From Hermodice carunculata (lineage: Eukaryota; Annelida; Polychaeta; Eunicida; Amphinomidae): DNA of 64,000 nucleotides. Under the pieces are notes generated by a model. The model had not been told where the DNA came from. It saw only the letters and a program-made list of their open reading frames with translations, and searched no databases. How positions within the stretch are numbered: the stretch's first letter is position 1; every line of letters begins with the position of its first letter. A program made the position numbers and the translations under genes. This document shows, piece by piece, positions 49,601 through 63,850 of the stretch. Location of the stretch: contig OZ026619.1 in the NCBI GenBank assembly GCA_964020975.1, forward strand, positions 87,237,706-87,301,705, read 5' to 3'.

Positions 49601-52600
49601 GCACTTAAACAGATGCTTGTTGTGTGAACAAATGTGGCAAATTCTGGTGAGTTTATTACATGGAAGCAGCACCAGGCAAGGGTGTCCTGTTTCGTACGTA
49701 TAAAACAAGACGAGGTTCACACTAATGTACATCTACCAGCGAGCTGCTGAAGTCCATACCAAGACACTGTATATAGCATCAACAATCATTTGGCACCACT
49801 GAAGGGATGCCCCCCAGCACCACATTGAGATCATGACGGACTCGGACATGCCAAGCCACAAGACTTAACACAGCAGTTGTCTTCCTGTAAGGCTGAGAGT
49901 GGCAATGGACCTGGGAGTTTTTAGTAAGTTTACATATTGCTGGTGAAACCTGAGCAGTAACACCGGTTTCCTGAATGTATCATACCAGGATAAAGAAAGG
50001 GTATTTTCTTCATATGTTTTCCAAACCATTTTGTTGGTCTTGGATCACTTTTTTTTTTTAAACTTTATTCATTCATTTCTTTCTTTTTTTTTCAGAGAGA
50101 ATTCACCCTGTATATTTGTATTTGTATAAAAGACTGAAAAGATAAAACAGATTATATCCTTAAAAATAAAATCTATTTCCAAGCTCATTTTGCTGGACTC
50201 GAATGGGGATTCTTGCTCCAGACAAGCAGACATTTGGGACTTAGATTTGTTTTCCACTTGCATATCTAGAAGTACTTATAAATTGGCCTTGTTCCTACAC
50301 CAAACCTGCTACAAGTACAAGTTGCATTTTCAAGTGTCGAAAAGACCAATAGTGCATTTGTTTGTCCCCAGATTTTTTTGCTCAAAATACTTTTCCAAAA
50401 TTGTCCAACTGCATGCTTATTGTGGACTGCTGGCAATGGAAAGAATTTCCCACGAGTCCTTTTATGACACTTGAAGCAGTTATTTGGAAAGACAATGGGG
50501 AATATGTGATGGTTACAGGTGTCTATGAAATTTGCATTTGTGGCCGTATAAACAGCTTTGTCTGTGCAATCGGCAGTGGCCGTGGAATGTGAACCAATTA
50601 TAAACTACAAGCAGAACAGCCAACTGTCCTTATCTGTTATAACAGTCTGCAACATATAATTTTAGCAATCACATAAATATACATATACTTATTATATCAC
50701 ATTCACTTAAGGTCCAAGTTTTGAAACTACATTACACTGATATTTGATGAGCTGGATTTTTCCATTTGTACTGAGGTGGTAGGATAATGTAAATTTTTTT
50801 TAAAGCACCAGTCTAAGCAAGTACCTGGCTACTGCACTATATACCCCTGTACAGGGAGGAATATTAAATTAGCCCACTGCCATCGTGAGACTGGAGAACA
50901 TACAGTTTACCACTACAGACATGAGCACCTTTCTTCACTGTGGCACGAAGATTAGTTCTCACAAAGTTGTACGTAATGTTGATAAGTTGAGATAATCTCC
51001 CCATTACATATATTTAGGGAACTTGTAGTCTTGCTCACACTATGCAAAACTACATGATTGTTTCCTGGAGAGTGCATACAGCCCCCCTCTACCCAGTGCC
51101 AACTGGGTTCTTGTCCTCTCCTTTTCCTGTCATAAGACAGTGACATATATTATTATATTGCATCGTTTCAAATGCTTTAAATCACTGGTACTATCTCATG
51201 TGTCAAGATCAGTACCACCATTAGTATATATAAGAACACCTAAGAACTACACCTTGACCAACTAATACAAAGTAGCAGAAACAGAACATACACACACACA
51301 CATATATATATATATATGGGACCCTGACTGATGCAGCAAATAAACAATGTAACGTCCTCACAGAACAAACTTAATGATTATCCATTCTATCTACATACAC
51401 AATATAAGTCCATTACAATAAAATATCATTTGTAAATATCTGTAGATGCTAAGGTCTTTACATGTCCCCCCACCCCTCCCCAATTTGGGTTGTCTTTTAA
51501 GACATATGAAGCCATGTTGAGCAAACTATTTCCAGCATTGGTGGGTCTCGTACAAGGGAGTTTGCGTTTTGTTGTAACTTATTTTTTCTCTCTCTCTGTA
51601 ACTTGTCAATGTGTTGTGATGGCACTGCTCACCTGTATCACAGGACACCTCGGCTGACACATGAACAGCCCTAGTTTGCCATGTTAGCTCCCAATACACT
51701 CTACCTGACAACGCGACTGTGCCTCACCCACGCAGTTTACCCCTCAAAAAAGAAGAAGAAAAAAAAAAGCCATACTTACACTTCCCTTGTATCGAAGATA
51801 AATTTAGGAACCATAATCTGTGTACATACACACAGCATGATACTTCAGTATCTGGTCTCCCATCCTGTGGTTGTCTTCACCATATGGCATTGGCTTCATT
51901 CCCAAATCTACCACTTGGTCAGCTTATACTTCAAGTATAAACAGACCTTTGTTTACATGACTTAGCAAATCATCACCTCCAATATTAGTTTCTAACAATG
52001 TTTATGTTGCACAGTGAATAAAATTCCCTTTAAAATTATTTATTTTTTTAACAATTGAAGACAGTTTTAACTAACCACTTGTATTGCAGTCGTTTTCAGT
52101 TTGTTAAAGCTTTACATGAAAACAATATAATCCAAATTTTGGTGAACACTTGAAAAATATACACCCAATGAGGATATGCATGTAAATCGATGACTTTAAA
52201 ACCAAAACCTGGTATCTCAATTGTGTACAGAGGTTCTGGGCGGAAAACATAATACCCAGATAAATGTTACTGGTGGTGCTCTCAAGCCACCCGAGGTCAA
52301 CTGCTCATGGTCCCATCCCTAGTCCCCACCCAATCATACAACTTCCATCGCATTCAAATCACATACTATCACCTGAGGGGTCAACAACTACCCTACATCA
52401 AGGGTGAATACCTACCCTACATAAAGTCAACACACTATGGTAAAATGCATAGGCATTCAGCTGCTTTCATGAATTAAATTAATCACCAGATAAACAATAG
52501 ACATCTCTCTAAAAACCTTAAGACATAAAATCAGTAGGACATTACAATAAGGACAGTTAATTTACATTGCTGCATAACAATCCTAATGTCTCAACAGGGC

Positions 52601-55600
52601 AATGTTAGTTTTGCACTAGGGTGAAACAGTTCAATAGAGTATTTACACACAAATCCCCACACCTTTAAATCATGTTGCGCCTAGTACCCGTGCTTCCTGA
52701 TAAACACATCCACATACTTGCTCTCCCTAACATTGGCAGGAACAGTGTATATGGCATAGCAGTATTTACGTAATCAAGCGGCCGCATAGGTTACAAGTTC
52801 CACTTGAAGTGGCCACTGTTTATATCTTGCACGTGTGTGTTTTCACAATTTTTCACTGTCTTTGTGTTTTAGTATTCACACACACACACATGTACCAAGT
52901 CCACGTAAACAGGGCCCAATACACTTCAGGTCATGTCGCCATGGGTACAGGCAAATCTTTGCATCCAGAGATGATCCCCCTTGTCCACTGCTTGGTTTTG
53001 TATGCTAGGTACCTATGTTGCATCCTGCTCGATGAATGCCTTCGTTGCTATTAAAGCAGATCTACTGGATCCCAGGAGACATCGATGAAACACAACACTG
53101 TACTCCAACATTCATCTACCCATGGCAACCACAGAGCCCAAGTGATGTAAGTTTGTTTGTTTGTTTTTTTGGTTACTTTTTACCTTTTTGTTTCAGTTCC
53201 ATTTTCTCCATAAATTGATACCAGCTTTCTAAAATACTCTGGTACATGCACACATATATTAAGACATACCATCAAATGTACTTTTTTTTTTTTGCAGTGG
53301 TGTAAAGCTCTTCCAAAACCAGTTTGAATTAGCTTGCAAACACCATCACCGTCAGGAACTTCTTAAATGTGGGGATTTTTTTTCTTCTTCGACATCAATA
53401 AAATATCCCTGGTGGTATTGTGAAGACACTTGCATATATAAAGCACCAAGTAGCATTGTAGAATGGGTGACAACCAACAAGTACATGACAAATTGCACCA
53501 GCTAATCTCAATAGGATATACACATATACTATATAATACCAGCAAGTATGGCACATCGCAGAGCAGCTTCTCAAAGACTACTCCACGACCACAGACAGCA
53601 CAACTTTGTTGCAGATTCTGTTCCTAAGGCACCATGTCATTATTGTGACCAAGTAGGACCCGCTGGGCATCCAAAGTCACTCGAGTTTTGTCACTGGGTC
53701 TGCCTTGATACTCGCTACCCGAACTTAATTGCCAGGCCAACAATGGAGGAGACATGCAAACCCCACAGCCTGCATGAGACATCGATTTACAAGAGGCTTG
53801 CTTTTTATACCATGTCACCTGACAAAGCCTGGCAGATTAACTGCCTGCAGTCTTTGCTGGAAGAAACTTCACAGTAAGTATTTTTGCAAGTAAAGACCTT
53901 GATATATAATCTTACTCAAATATTGTGACAGAGATTTAACTTTTTGAGACAAATTGAGCAATTACCAATTTTGACTGGTATACACTGACTAGTTTTGGCC
54001 TGTTGACCAATATCTTAAATTATTTGGCAAATACTTACTCCTGAGGTCAGGAAACTGGTATGTATGTCACAGCCCCATACAGGGACTCACTTGAGCATTT
54101 CTGATCCACTGAATGGAACATTGTGACTACAAAATATATTGCAAGATACCACCTATTTTTTGAGTGGGACATTATTCAAAGCACCTTAAGTAATGTTTCC
54201 ATGGAGGGACCCATGCTTTGTGGTATCACTTGGTTCTAAGTGTACCCTGATATGGAGACAGTTGCAAAGCTATTATTTATCCTGGATGTGCCACTAGCAG
54301 TTGTTACACTAGCCACCAGACTTTTCACACTCCCGCTACCTAAAGCTGTAAGTACAAGTTACGATCACCAAGCAGTTTTCATGGTGATAGTGACACAACA
54401 GTCAGCTACCAAACACCCTCTTCCCCGCCCCCACCCCACCAGAAATTAAGGCGGACCCAGTGACAATTCCCTACAAGCTGTGGAACCTTATGTGGCAAAT
54501 CCTACTTATTTTGATTATCCTTTGGCCTTTGCAGCCAAGAACTGACAACCCTTTACTACACAGGAGCATGTTATCTCCTTCCCAAAATACAAAATTTAAG
54601 TACTGCTGAACACACGGAACTTCTTACCCCACAATGCATTTCTCCTCCTCACTACTACAGAAACATGTTATACAGGATTAACTTTTCTTTCCCTTCTTTT
54701 TTCTTTTTTTGTGAAACCTATTACAGCAGCTATTACATGCTCCCAGCATGAAGTGACTCAATGATATTGTTACATTTTCATCCACAATTAATGCTCGATG
54801 TGCATACATGACATCGGCTGGTGTCAGATAATCCTGCCATGTTCAGCGATGCTGAGAATCAACATTTTACTTGATGGAGTAGGAGGAGAAAATGAGGGCA
54901 TACTAATTTACACATCACATTTATCAAACTGTACGTGGAAATCAATCACATAGTTCATTAAAAATATGCACCTTGTCCAAAATTCCCGACAGTCACTACA
55001 AAGTCAAGTGCGCACAAGTACTGTCTGTAAATACAAGGAAACTGTTACAGCTACCTGTGTTAGCATGCTTTGACTAGTGCTATCAGTGACATTTGTCAAA
55101 ACTGGTGCACCTGTTTCACTTTCACAGTCAAGATGAAGCCCTGGGGACCAAAGCTACACTGTGAAAGCTTGACTTGATGGCGCCAGCTGGTCCGACACCT
55201 TGACCATGCACCACTGCTCTAGAAGAGATATATATATATGTTTGTGTGTTGCAGTTACTCAGCAGTGTGTCCATTAACACAAACACCAACATATTAAAAA
55301 AGAAGCACATATTTCAAAAGCCTCCTTGGCAAACTATTGTTATGCACTCCATAAAATATCCTGTCTTTTTACATACTAAACATACAATAAAAAGTCACAT
55401 ATTAAGTTTTTCTGGATATGGTCTTATACATTATGAAGCAAAATTCACTGGACACATATATAGTGAAGTCTTGTCCTGTAAAATTTTCAAACTCGACTAG
55501 TGCTTCATGAATGCCAAGCACAGAGATTACACAGTCCGACAGATTCATTTTCCAAATACTGAGGTATGTCTACCATACAATTGGTCGCAATTTTTTGGTG

Positions 55601-56327
55601 AAAACGAACACCTATTAAATTTGAATGTCAAGAAATAAACAGGCATACAATTTTGGTTCCCACAATGCATTGTTCCAAGAATGCCATTTCTCCATACAAG
55701 TAGCTTATGTTGCGATCCATCATGAACAAACTGTGCACTTTAGTCTTATACAAGTAGACGTTTTACATATTAAAAAGTTAAAAACAGGCATCTTGTTTTA
55801 ATACCCTCACCATCAGGCATTCAAAAAAAACAAAAAAACAAAAAACAAAAAAAAAAAAAAAACCTTCTTGACAGCATTTCTACCAAGTAAGAATGCAGCC
55901 ATTCACTGGGAATTACATAAATATAAATTTGATAAAAGGTTTTATGTACTAATCATTTCACACTTTGGTTATTTCTTTTTACCAATTGATGTATTGTAAG
56001 TGTCCACCTAAAATGTGAATACGATATGGCAAACTTCTTTGTACTGTAAGTTGTGGGACTTCGGAGTTGTCCCAATTATTAAGACTTCAAAGCGCGGTAA
56101 TTTGAGCTGTTACAGCCATCCATTCCAAGGTCTAGAGGCAACATATTCTGATATGAACACCAGCAAGTGAAGCTACTTCAACACACACTAAAACCAACAA
56201 GTAGGGGTTTGTCTTTGAATGTATATCTGTTCATTTAAATCGCCATAACGGTCTCGTTACTTTGGTGAAATGAGACTGACTGTGATGCTACAGAATACTG
56301 TTTGGGAGCAAAGAAGGCGACTTTTGT

Positions 56328-56361
56328 CTATACTGCTTGTACACAGAAGATACTGTAGTAT
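56328..56361 (-). CDS. probable terminal coding exon of the unrecognised minus-strand gene
   Basis: A strong minus-strand acceptor (a run of T, then ccctgcag) lies at about 56362-56380. Its phase fits the two-base overhang of the exon at 60185-60399. The joined frame adds RYYSIFCVQAV and stops at TAG (56330-56328). Everything to the left down to 45.2 kb would then be 3' UTR. The call rests on splice signals and phase only. Another exon could lie between, or a different acceptor could be used. Confidence 0.35.
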
Positions 56362-56380
56362 CTGCAGGGAAAAAAAAAAA

Positions 56381-59300
56381 AGTTGACACAATGAGCCTAA
56401 AACAAGCACACGTGTAAACAGAATTGAGCACCAACAAGTTGTTCAGAGAGGTAGAACTTTAAATTATATACTTGTATTTAGTAGGAAAAAAAGCACACTG
56501 AAGTCAAGCTGTTACATGTATTACCAAAGTTTGCGACTATATACGTGTATATACTGTAATGCTCAAATGTATGCTTTTCTAATTAGATTGCTTACATGTG
56601 CAAGCTTGCATCCTCCCAATACACTTCTGACACTTTTTGTTTGATTCTGTTTTCTGTGGCGGGGTCGTTGATACAGGGACTTACGACTTTGAAATCAATA
56701 TTCCCTGGACACTTGTATGTGCATGTTGTATGAAAGTTTCGGGAATTAATGTTGCAATGTGGTTACAAAACAAAAAAGGACCACCTCATATATGCCTCAA
56801 GTCTTTAAAGGCAAGTGCAATCACCCCTCCCCCCACCCAATAAAACCCCCAATCCATTAATAAAAATGCATTTAGCCATACACGATGGTTATCTCCTCAC
56901 TGAAAGCAATGGTCAAAGGCAACTACTGATAATTTCCATGATACCAATTCTTTCCATCTCTCTTAAATATCACAAACGTGCCAGGATATGGTGGCAATAC
57001 GAGTCTTACCGACTCATGATCACAGGGAATGAAAATTTTATTGTATTTTAATAAATGTAAAATATCTTATGGTTTTGGCTATGAAATAATAACATAATGT
57101 ATTGATCAGAAGTACTTGCCCTTTAGATTAACTCCCATTATCTGCTTCTCACAGTACCCTCACTATGCATTTTCCCTTTTTGAAAGCAGCACAAAAAAAA
57201 AAAAAAAAGAAAGAAAGAGAGAGAATAACCTGTATCAATCAGCATTTTGAAATTGTAAGAGTGGGCGTATTGTCTGAAAATTATCCATCCACTCATAAAG
57301 AAAATACTTTTCAGCAAGGCACTATACATGTTGTATCCAAATATATGCAAATTAATTTTGATCTAATGCTCAAGTTTTAGCAATGTAATGGGCAAATGCC
57401 CCAAAGACCCCTCGGCCGCCAATGTCTTCACCCCATGGCGACTTTGAAAATAGATCAAGGTTGCTAAATGTTGAACTCATCTGAGCTTTCTATGAAATGC
57501 TTGCACAGTGCAAGTTTCATGGTGGTAGCCTGATTTAAAAGAAATCGCATCCGCAAAGGTGACGGATGGACGGCCACTACGACAATACCCATTGGCTGAG
57601 AAACCCAAGGGGTAAAAACCCTGTTGCATCAAATGATACTGCAGTAGCATTGCTCCTGATATTTTGTGGTCAACTACAAATCTGAACCTTGCACTTTGCG
57701 CTTAAGTTCTCCACCCCCCCCCCCTTGTGCCTGGTAAAGCACTGAAGAAGTGAAAAAGAAAAGCCCATTTGTCTCCCCCCCCCAGCAATGTGCATATTAT
57801 ATGCACTGATGTATTAATATTTACTCTTAAGACCACCTACAACTTTTTTTCTGCATGCTTGAGGAGTTTTGAGCATTTGTGCTTGTTGCATTTCAGTTAC
57901 TTTGAAAAGCATTCATAATAAAGCCATTTTTTTTCTGCAACAAGTGACCAGCTATTCTTTATAACAAGAAGCTAGCTAGAGCTTGGAATTTTCTATACAA
58001 TTTTAACACTTGTTCATTGAATATTGAGGACTTGAATGTTTTCAAAGAATGGCACAGATCTTCACATAGGTGGAAGCACAAATCCATACCAATGCCACCT
58101 TCAGCACTGGATCAACGGCAGGCAGACTACACAAGAGTTGGCACTTTTGTTCTGTGTTAAAATATTTCACGTTCAAGTAGATTGAGTCGAGACGTGCATA
58201 GAGCAGCATGTGCATAGACATAGACAAAAGATGAAGCTTTTGACATGGGCAAGGATGACAGTGTCCATATCACAAGCATTGCTTACAGAAAAAAGGAGAT
58301 TGCACCTCCTTAGTAATGCCCTAGTGTCAAATTTATGCACCTTTCAGGTTAAGTGTTGGAGACGTGTACCTGACAGGACATGAGCAAAAAGTTTGTATGA
58401 CTGTATGTAAAATACAGTGCAAAAACATCACAGATTGAATATTAGACATGCTCAGCCCAACCATGTTATGTTCAGTCAGATTTGTCTGTCAGTTTGTTTA
58501 TATATCTTATCATATCAGCAATTGACCAGGACACAATTGTAGTAATCCGAATGGCTATACACGTGAATACCATTATATAAATCCAACACGCAGTTGCTTA
58601 TGTTGACTGACCATTGATAAATTAGTTACAATGCCGCTGTTTGTTTCACATTCTGAACGCCAGCTTCATCAATCTACAGGAGTATGACAATTATTAGCCA
58701 CTCTGGTATGAATGTTGCATTTGGAAGGATAACTGTGGTAAATTATTTACTTTATTACAACTTTCATTCAAAATAGAGTCACTATTGCATACATGACACA
58801 CCCGAGGTAAGCGAACTCCGGACCTCCAGCAGTACTTACAATAAACAACATCTGACCCATACAACATATGTTACACAATTAACTTCATAGGCTTACAACA
58901 GAAAATGAGATGGTTGTACATCTGGAATGTTCATCTTCAACTAAAGCCAAACTTTCCAGAATATGCTATGTAAATTTTATAGATTGTAAATAATACTAAC
59001 TTCAGAGACAAACCCAAACTTAAATTGAACTTATTAACAGTTAGTGTGTGTTGAAGCACTTGCTGACAAATGGGGAAGGGCTGTGGCTGCATGTTTTGTC
59101 ATGATAGACCTCTTCTGATAAATAATACACATTTCTGGATATCAAGCAGGAAAAATGAAATGCTGCCAAAATTGGAAGTTTTTCCCACAATATATAGATA
59201 TACATCATTAATAAAATATTCTGTTCACCCTGCAGTCAAAATCTCACACTTAAGCTGTAAGGATAGCCACAATGAAATCACATCCTGAAGGATTTGTAGT

Positions 59301-60184
59301 AAAGATACCTACACCTCAAAACATAAGGAAGCTTTGCAGAGTTGCAACTCTCCCTTGTGAAGATGAAATGTCGAAGTTAGACTTCCTCCAAATGTGCTCA
59401 AAGTGGACATTTCAGATCCCGCATGAGGCAAGGGACAACCTGTGACTAGTGCATGTTACCAACCCTGGTTGAGCAGACAGTAAATGCATGTCGTTATCAC
59501 ATCTTGCTTGTGGAATGTCGTGGCACGAAAGACACATTAGGGCACTTGTCTTGCAGAGGATGCACCTCTAACTGTGTTTGCGGCTTGAAGAATACGGCAT
59601 TGCTGCTTGTGCTACTGTTTCCCGGGCACAAAGTGTTGAAGCCGCTGCTCGTTTGGGTCCTTTCAAGGTCATGTTCATTTTCACTGAAAAAAGTTCAGCA
59701 TGCAAGGTTGTAACTGTGGAGGCTGGTGTCATTATATGCATTCCCCCATATACCACACCCATCCAGTAATCACTGCATTATGTTCACTGCGGTAAAACAA
59801 TTAGTCTCAATTCACCACTTATGTTGATGTACAAAAAAATGATCAATACTAATTAATAAATGTGTATGAGTGAATCAGCTGACACTCTCTGCACTTGTCC
59901 ACTGTTCCATTATGTTGGTAACAATGCCAAAAGATTCATGGAAATAATGAAGACAATATGCAGAAACCAGTCATTGTTGATATTGACACTTGTATTATCC
60001 ACTGAGCCAATGCTGTAACATACTGATATATATAATTTGAGAACATATTTTAAGCTACACCTGGCAATCTTCTTTCTTTCTTTCTTTCTTTTTGTATTCC
60101 CCCAACTAGAATATACTCCTTAGCATGAGAGAACATGAATTGTAACTGTGCTACCCTCTGTATAAAAAAAAAAAAAATCATTAC
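56381..60184 (-). other. putative intron of the minus-strand gene
   Basis: 3.8 kb between the two proposed coding exons. Apart from the repeat at 57395-57610, A- and C-runs and a (TTTC)n tract near 60070-60092, I see nothing definite. A moderately open segment at 59568-59769 is not recognised on either strand. Confidence 0.3.
57395..57610. repeat. interspersed repeat fragment
   Basis: It ends in gtgacggatggacggccact and acgacaataccca, a phrase typical of lophotrochozoan interspersed repeats. It lies in the putative intron between 56361 and 60185. Confidence 0.45.
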
Positions 60185-60399
60185 CTGTCAAAGGGCCCAG
60201 CATCATCACTGTCACCCTCGTCTTCTTCGATGGGTTCTAGGTCCAGTTCAACACGAGTGCTGGGCTTCAGCTTATTCAGTGTTCGCCTGGATACGGTCCA
60301 AACAAGCTCCAGATGTGGACGCTTGTTGGGCTGACTGTAGTATAGCACCAAGTAATCCATGATAAGGCCTCGACACTGCAGGAATTCCCAGTCGCTAAT
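60185..60399 (-). CDS. internal coding exon of an unrecognised gene
   Basis: On the minus strand this open segment reads ISDWEFLQCRGLIMDYLVLY, YSQPNKRPHLELVWTVSRRT, LNKLKPSTRVELDLEPIEED, EGDSDDAGPFD. It is bounded by a good acceptor (ttgtgtctttcag, ending at 60400) and a good donor (gacag|gtaatg, at 60184-60183). The length of 215 bases leaves a two-base overhang. It has an ordered aromatic/basic half followed by an acidic tail (EEDEGDSDD). Codon use and GC are clearly above the surrounding DNA. I do not recognise the family and assign no function. The frame stays open upstream to an ATG at 60576, but that part overlaps repeat-like sequence (60440-60500) and the ATG has a poor start context, so I prefer the spliced reading. 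Confidence 0.6.
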
Positions 60400-60964
60400 C
60401 TGAAAGACACAAGATTCACCATACTGAACTTTTGCTGACCTTAACCCTTCCTCTGCTGAAGGCGAGAAAATCCGCCCAAAGATACTTGCTTCTCCCACGC
60501 TGCAGGCGAGTTTATCCGCAAAATGTAGCACTGTACATGCCGAAGAACAACTTTCAGTACGCGTAATTACCGACATATGGCAACCTGGCGCATTCTCCCA
60601 CAGATGTACAACATATTAAACAGTTTCCACTGTAACTATTGAGAAATAGCGCCAAAACTATCTAAATATTGCAGTATCTATGCAAAAAAACCAACACAGA
60701 GATTTTACTCAGTACGGACCATCGCGGAGATTGATTGACGATGCACACCAGTGCACGAGCTGCCAATTTAAACATCGATTGCATGCAGTTTCCACTCTGT
60801 ATTTCTTTTAGCGGTTCACCGGGGACATTCTGAATCTTTTCAAAATATGTTCTGTCAATATGTCACTAAATTTCGGCACTCATGTGACATGACATAAAAG
60901 TACCATTTGCTTGAGTGATCACCTCTACCATGCTGGTTTGTTGACAGTGCGTACGGCACAAGCT

Positions 60965-61010
60965 TGACCACGTGCAAAACTTATTTGCATGATTTCATCC
61001 AATCAGCACC
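60965..61010 (-). promoter_or_regulatory. cluster of promoter-type words (E-box, octamer, CCAAT)
   Basis: Within 40 bases lie CACGTG (60969-60974), ATTTGCAT (60983-60990; ATGCAAAT on the minus strand) and CCAATCAG (60999-61006). CpG is also more frequent here than around it. The cluster is 570 bp upstream (minus strand) of the unrecognised coding exon and could be part of its promoter or an intronic enhancer. This is word matching only. Confidence 0.2.
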
Positions 61011-62063
61011 CGAGCAGGATGAGAATCTCGCTGAAGCAGTGTGAAATGTTGCTGGCTTCTATTCTTAGATTTTTACCCAGGAGATAGTAAATCTAGAACC
61101 GACAAGAGAATCGTACGAAGTTTGATGCCGCAAAATATGCAATTTTACCAGCTGTTAAAGCCTCTTTTGCAAATTTTTATCGGCAAATGTACCAAAAACA
61201 ATTGATTAGATGTTGATTTAAAAGTTTATGAATAAAATCATCACATTTACGCAACAAAATTGTTTCTGCAGGAAAAACTATGCAGTTTGTTTGACCAGAA
61301 ATGAGCATACGATGTCTTTGTTTATCTAAATAAATGTTGATGTTGATGCCCTGAAGATCGTGTTTGTGGGGCGATCCAAAGATTAAATTCAGCGTGACAG
61401 ACAACTTAACCCAAAAATAAGTAGCAGAGGAAGGTTTAGTAATTTGTAGAATGTTGTGGCAAGATCAAAACCCTAGGATGGCAAGATGGCTGCTATGTAT
61501 GTTCTGAACCGTGAACTACTGCTTTCACAGTCAATTTCAAGGTGCTCTTAAAAGATTTGCCTGCAATTACAGTTCAAACATAAAACTAGAATGTACTATC
61601 AAAGTCTGTTTGCCTGTTTGTTACTGGTGCTACAACACTCCGATGCCATACTTGAACTACTGTATGCTGAGCTGACCTACAGTCTTAGCAAAGGTAGATC
61701 CTCATAAGCAGTGCAAAGTATTTACAAGGTGATTTTCAAAATGCTGACTGACTTCCTTATAGTAATCAACTAGATCAATAGGAATGTATGCTTAAATTTA
61801 AATGACAAGAACCCAAAAAGAACAAAAAATCAGTTAAAAAGCAGGATTGCTCAGCAACATTATCTTGTGACCTTGTTTTGCTCTGTCACTTGAAACACTT
61901 CTATCAAGTTTCAGCTCAGCCTGATTTACTGTGCCTGGCCATAATCATGAGTACTTTTGAGCAATTCTCGAGCCTATTGGTGACTAAGTGCACCAATGAA
62001 GTAAGCAGTATTGTAAAATTAGCACCACATCAAAAAATCCACAAATTGGGGCACCTGTTGGGA

Positions 62064-62116
<53 letters not shown>

Positions 62117-63424
62117 TATAGATTTGTGTCTGTCATGTTACGAAGAAAAACCTGCCAATGAAGCTAACAAATTGGACTTGAGTCGATTTTGTGGTTTTCT
62201 ATTTGAGTTATCAGAAATGTCTTTGACACAAGACAATTTCAGTTGAATTTTTTGCAACTTTGGACACATACATCAGTTTCCGTGATGGATGAAATCCAGA
62301 TTGCATTATACACTAAGGTGCCATTTACTTTTGTCTTTTTATCTCTATTTTGTTTAATTGACAGAATGGAAACATGTTCACTAGCAAAAAAACAACAACA
62401 AAAAACATGTCCTTGGAATTTTTGGAAGGTATTTAGGCATTTTAGCCAGACCTAAGGTTGTTGCTTGGCAGTGTTCAAAAGTAGTGGATTCGCATTCCAA
62501 CTTGCTTCACAAAATTATGCTAATGCTTATCAACTTTTTTTTGTTTTACAGTGGGTTGCTGATCAATTTCCACTGATGTGGGGTAAAATGCTGAAGCAAT
62601 CTTGCAATCTAGTTCAAGCACTGCTTGAGATTTAATTATGAATGCTGAAAAAGTTTCATCAAATAGTTTGGTTCCATGGTTATGAACAGTCAAAATTCAA
62701 CTAAACAGGATCATTTTGTTAACTAAGATGTATGGACATGTATTTATACTGTTGTCAGAGTTAAGTCAATACATTTTTTAAAGGTTAGGTAGGTACTCTT
62801 CTCATTTTAGCCCTGAATGCTGATCGCAACTTGGAAATGGCAGGAACATAGAACCCACAGTTGATCTAGAATTATGTGCATGTTGATTTTGAGTACTTTG
62901 ATCCTCTTTTATTCGCCTTTTGTAATTACTAAAATTCATAATCAGAATGTAATTTGGAATTGATAATTTATGGTTTAAAGTCTTCTTACCGAAAAATACT
63001 TTTATTGAGACACTGGTTAATTGCAAAATGCACCCAACCTATGGAGGCAGTACTTATGGTTTCTGTGTTATTTCGGCACCTATTCACTCGCTTCCATGCT
63101 ATGAATTTATGACATCGGAGTAAAACACTTTTAGTTTCAAGTCTTGAAAACATAAATAGATCATTGTCCTACAGCTGTTTCATAACATAATTACTCAGGT
63201 GTGTGGGGAGAAACTGCATTTTTTACATTTTTGTTAGATCATAACATGGAAACCATTGTTCATAACATGGCACCACAAATGTATGAGTAAGTGGAAGTTG
63301 GGAATTCCCTATAAAGTCTACAACAGGAAAAATTATTTTCTTTTGAGAGCATGTTCGCACCTGAAAACCATGAGAACAAGTCAAAGTATTAATGCAAGAA
63401 GTGTACTTTACAGAAAAAGCCACA

Positions 63425-63850
63425 TACAGTTTAATCTGAGTGACGGTTCTGGAGAAGAGGTGGAAAAAAGCAAATACACACAAGAAAATCATTTTAAATG
63501 CGAAAAAAAAAAAAAAAAAACAAAAAAACAGCGCCAACTAGTGAACAAATGAACTAGGCGTCCTCAGGGGTGTCCCTGTGCGATATCAAAGCAATTAGGT
63601 GAGTGGTTTTGGAGAATATTTTTCAAGATTTGCAACCCCCTCCCCATATTCATAAACAAAAAAATCACTGGGGCATGACCATTTGAACAAACTTCATAGA
63701 CCCACCCAAGGCAAATCCAACAAGTTTGAAGTGAATCTGACTGACAGTTTGGGAGAAGAAGTCGAAAATGTGAATTGTTGATGGACGGAGGACCATAAGA
63801 TGAGCTCAGCTGACTGACTGGTCAGCTGAGCTAAAAACAACAGACAACTC
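63425..63850. repeat. interspersed repeat, reverse copy of 40230-40740
   Basis: It shares gcgatatcaaagcaattagg, gtgagtggttttggaga and gacagtttgggagaagaagt, and ends in a 12+6+12 palindrome (63803-63832, AGCTCAGCTGAC arms). Confidence 0.65.

Larger units (their letters stand above)
45200..56327 (-). other. possible long 3' UTR of the minus-strand gene; no other gene seen
   Basis: This 11 kb stretch has no recognisable coding exon on either strand. It is A/T-rich and mostly single-copy in appearance, with several poly(A)/poly(T) runs (for example 46618-46652). One hairpin element (45362-45599) sits 140 bp inside its distal end. The extent is inferred from a probable stop codon at 56328 and a poly(A) signal at 45220. 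TTTATT words at about 50062 and 52040 offer earlier ends. A 109-codon plus-strand frame at 53548-53877 is noted separately. Confidence 0.3.

Noticed and set aside
59568-59769. Overlapping open frames on both strands
   Set aside because: No splice sites, domain or homology that I can see. The frames are short enough to be chance.
60400-60576. Upstream extension of the minus-strand exon to an ATG at 60576
   Set aside because: It overlaps repeat-like sequence starting ttaacccttcctctg, the start context is poor, and a good acceptor lies at 60400. Kept only as an alternative.
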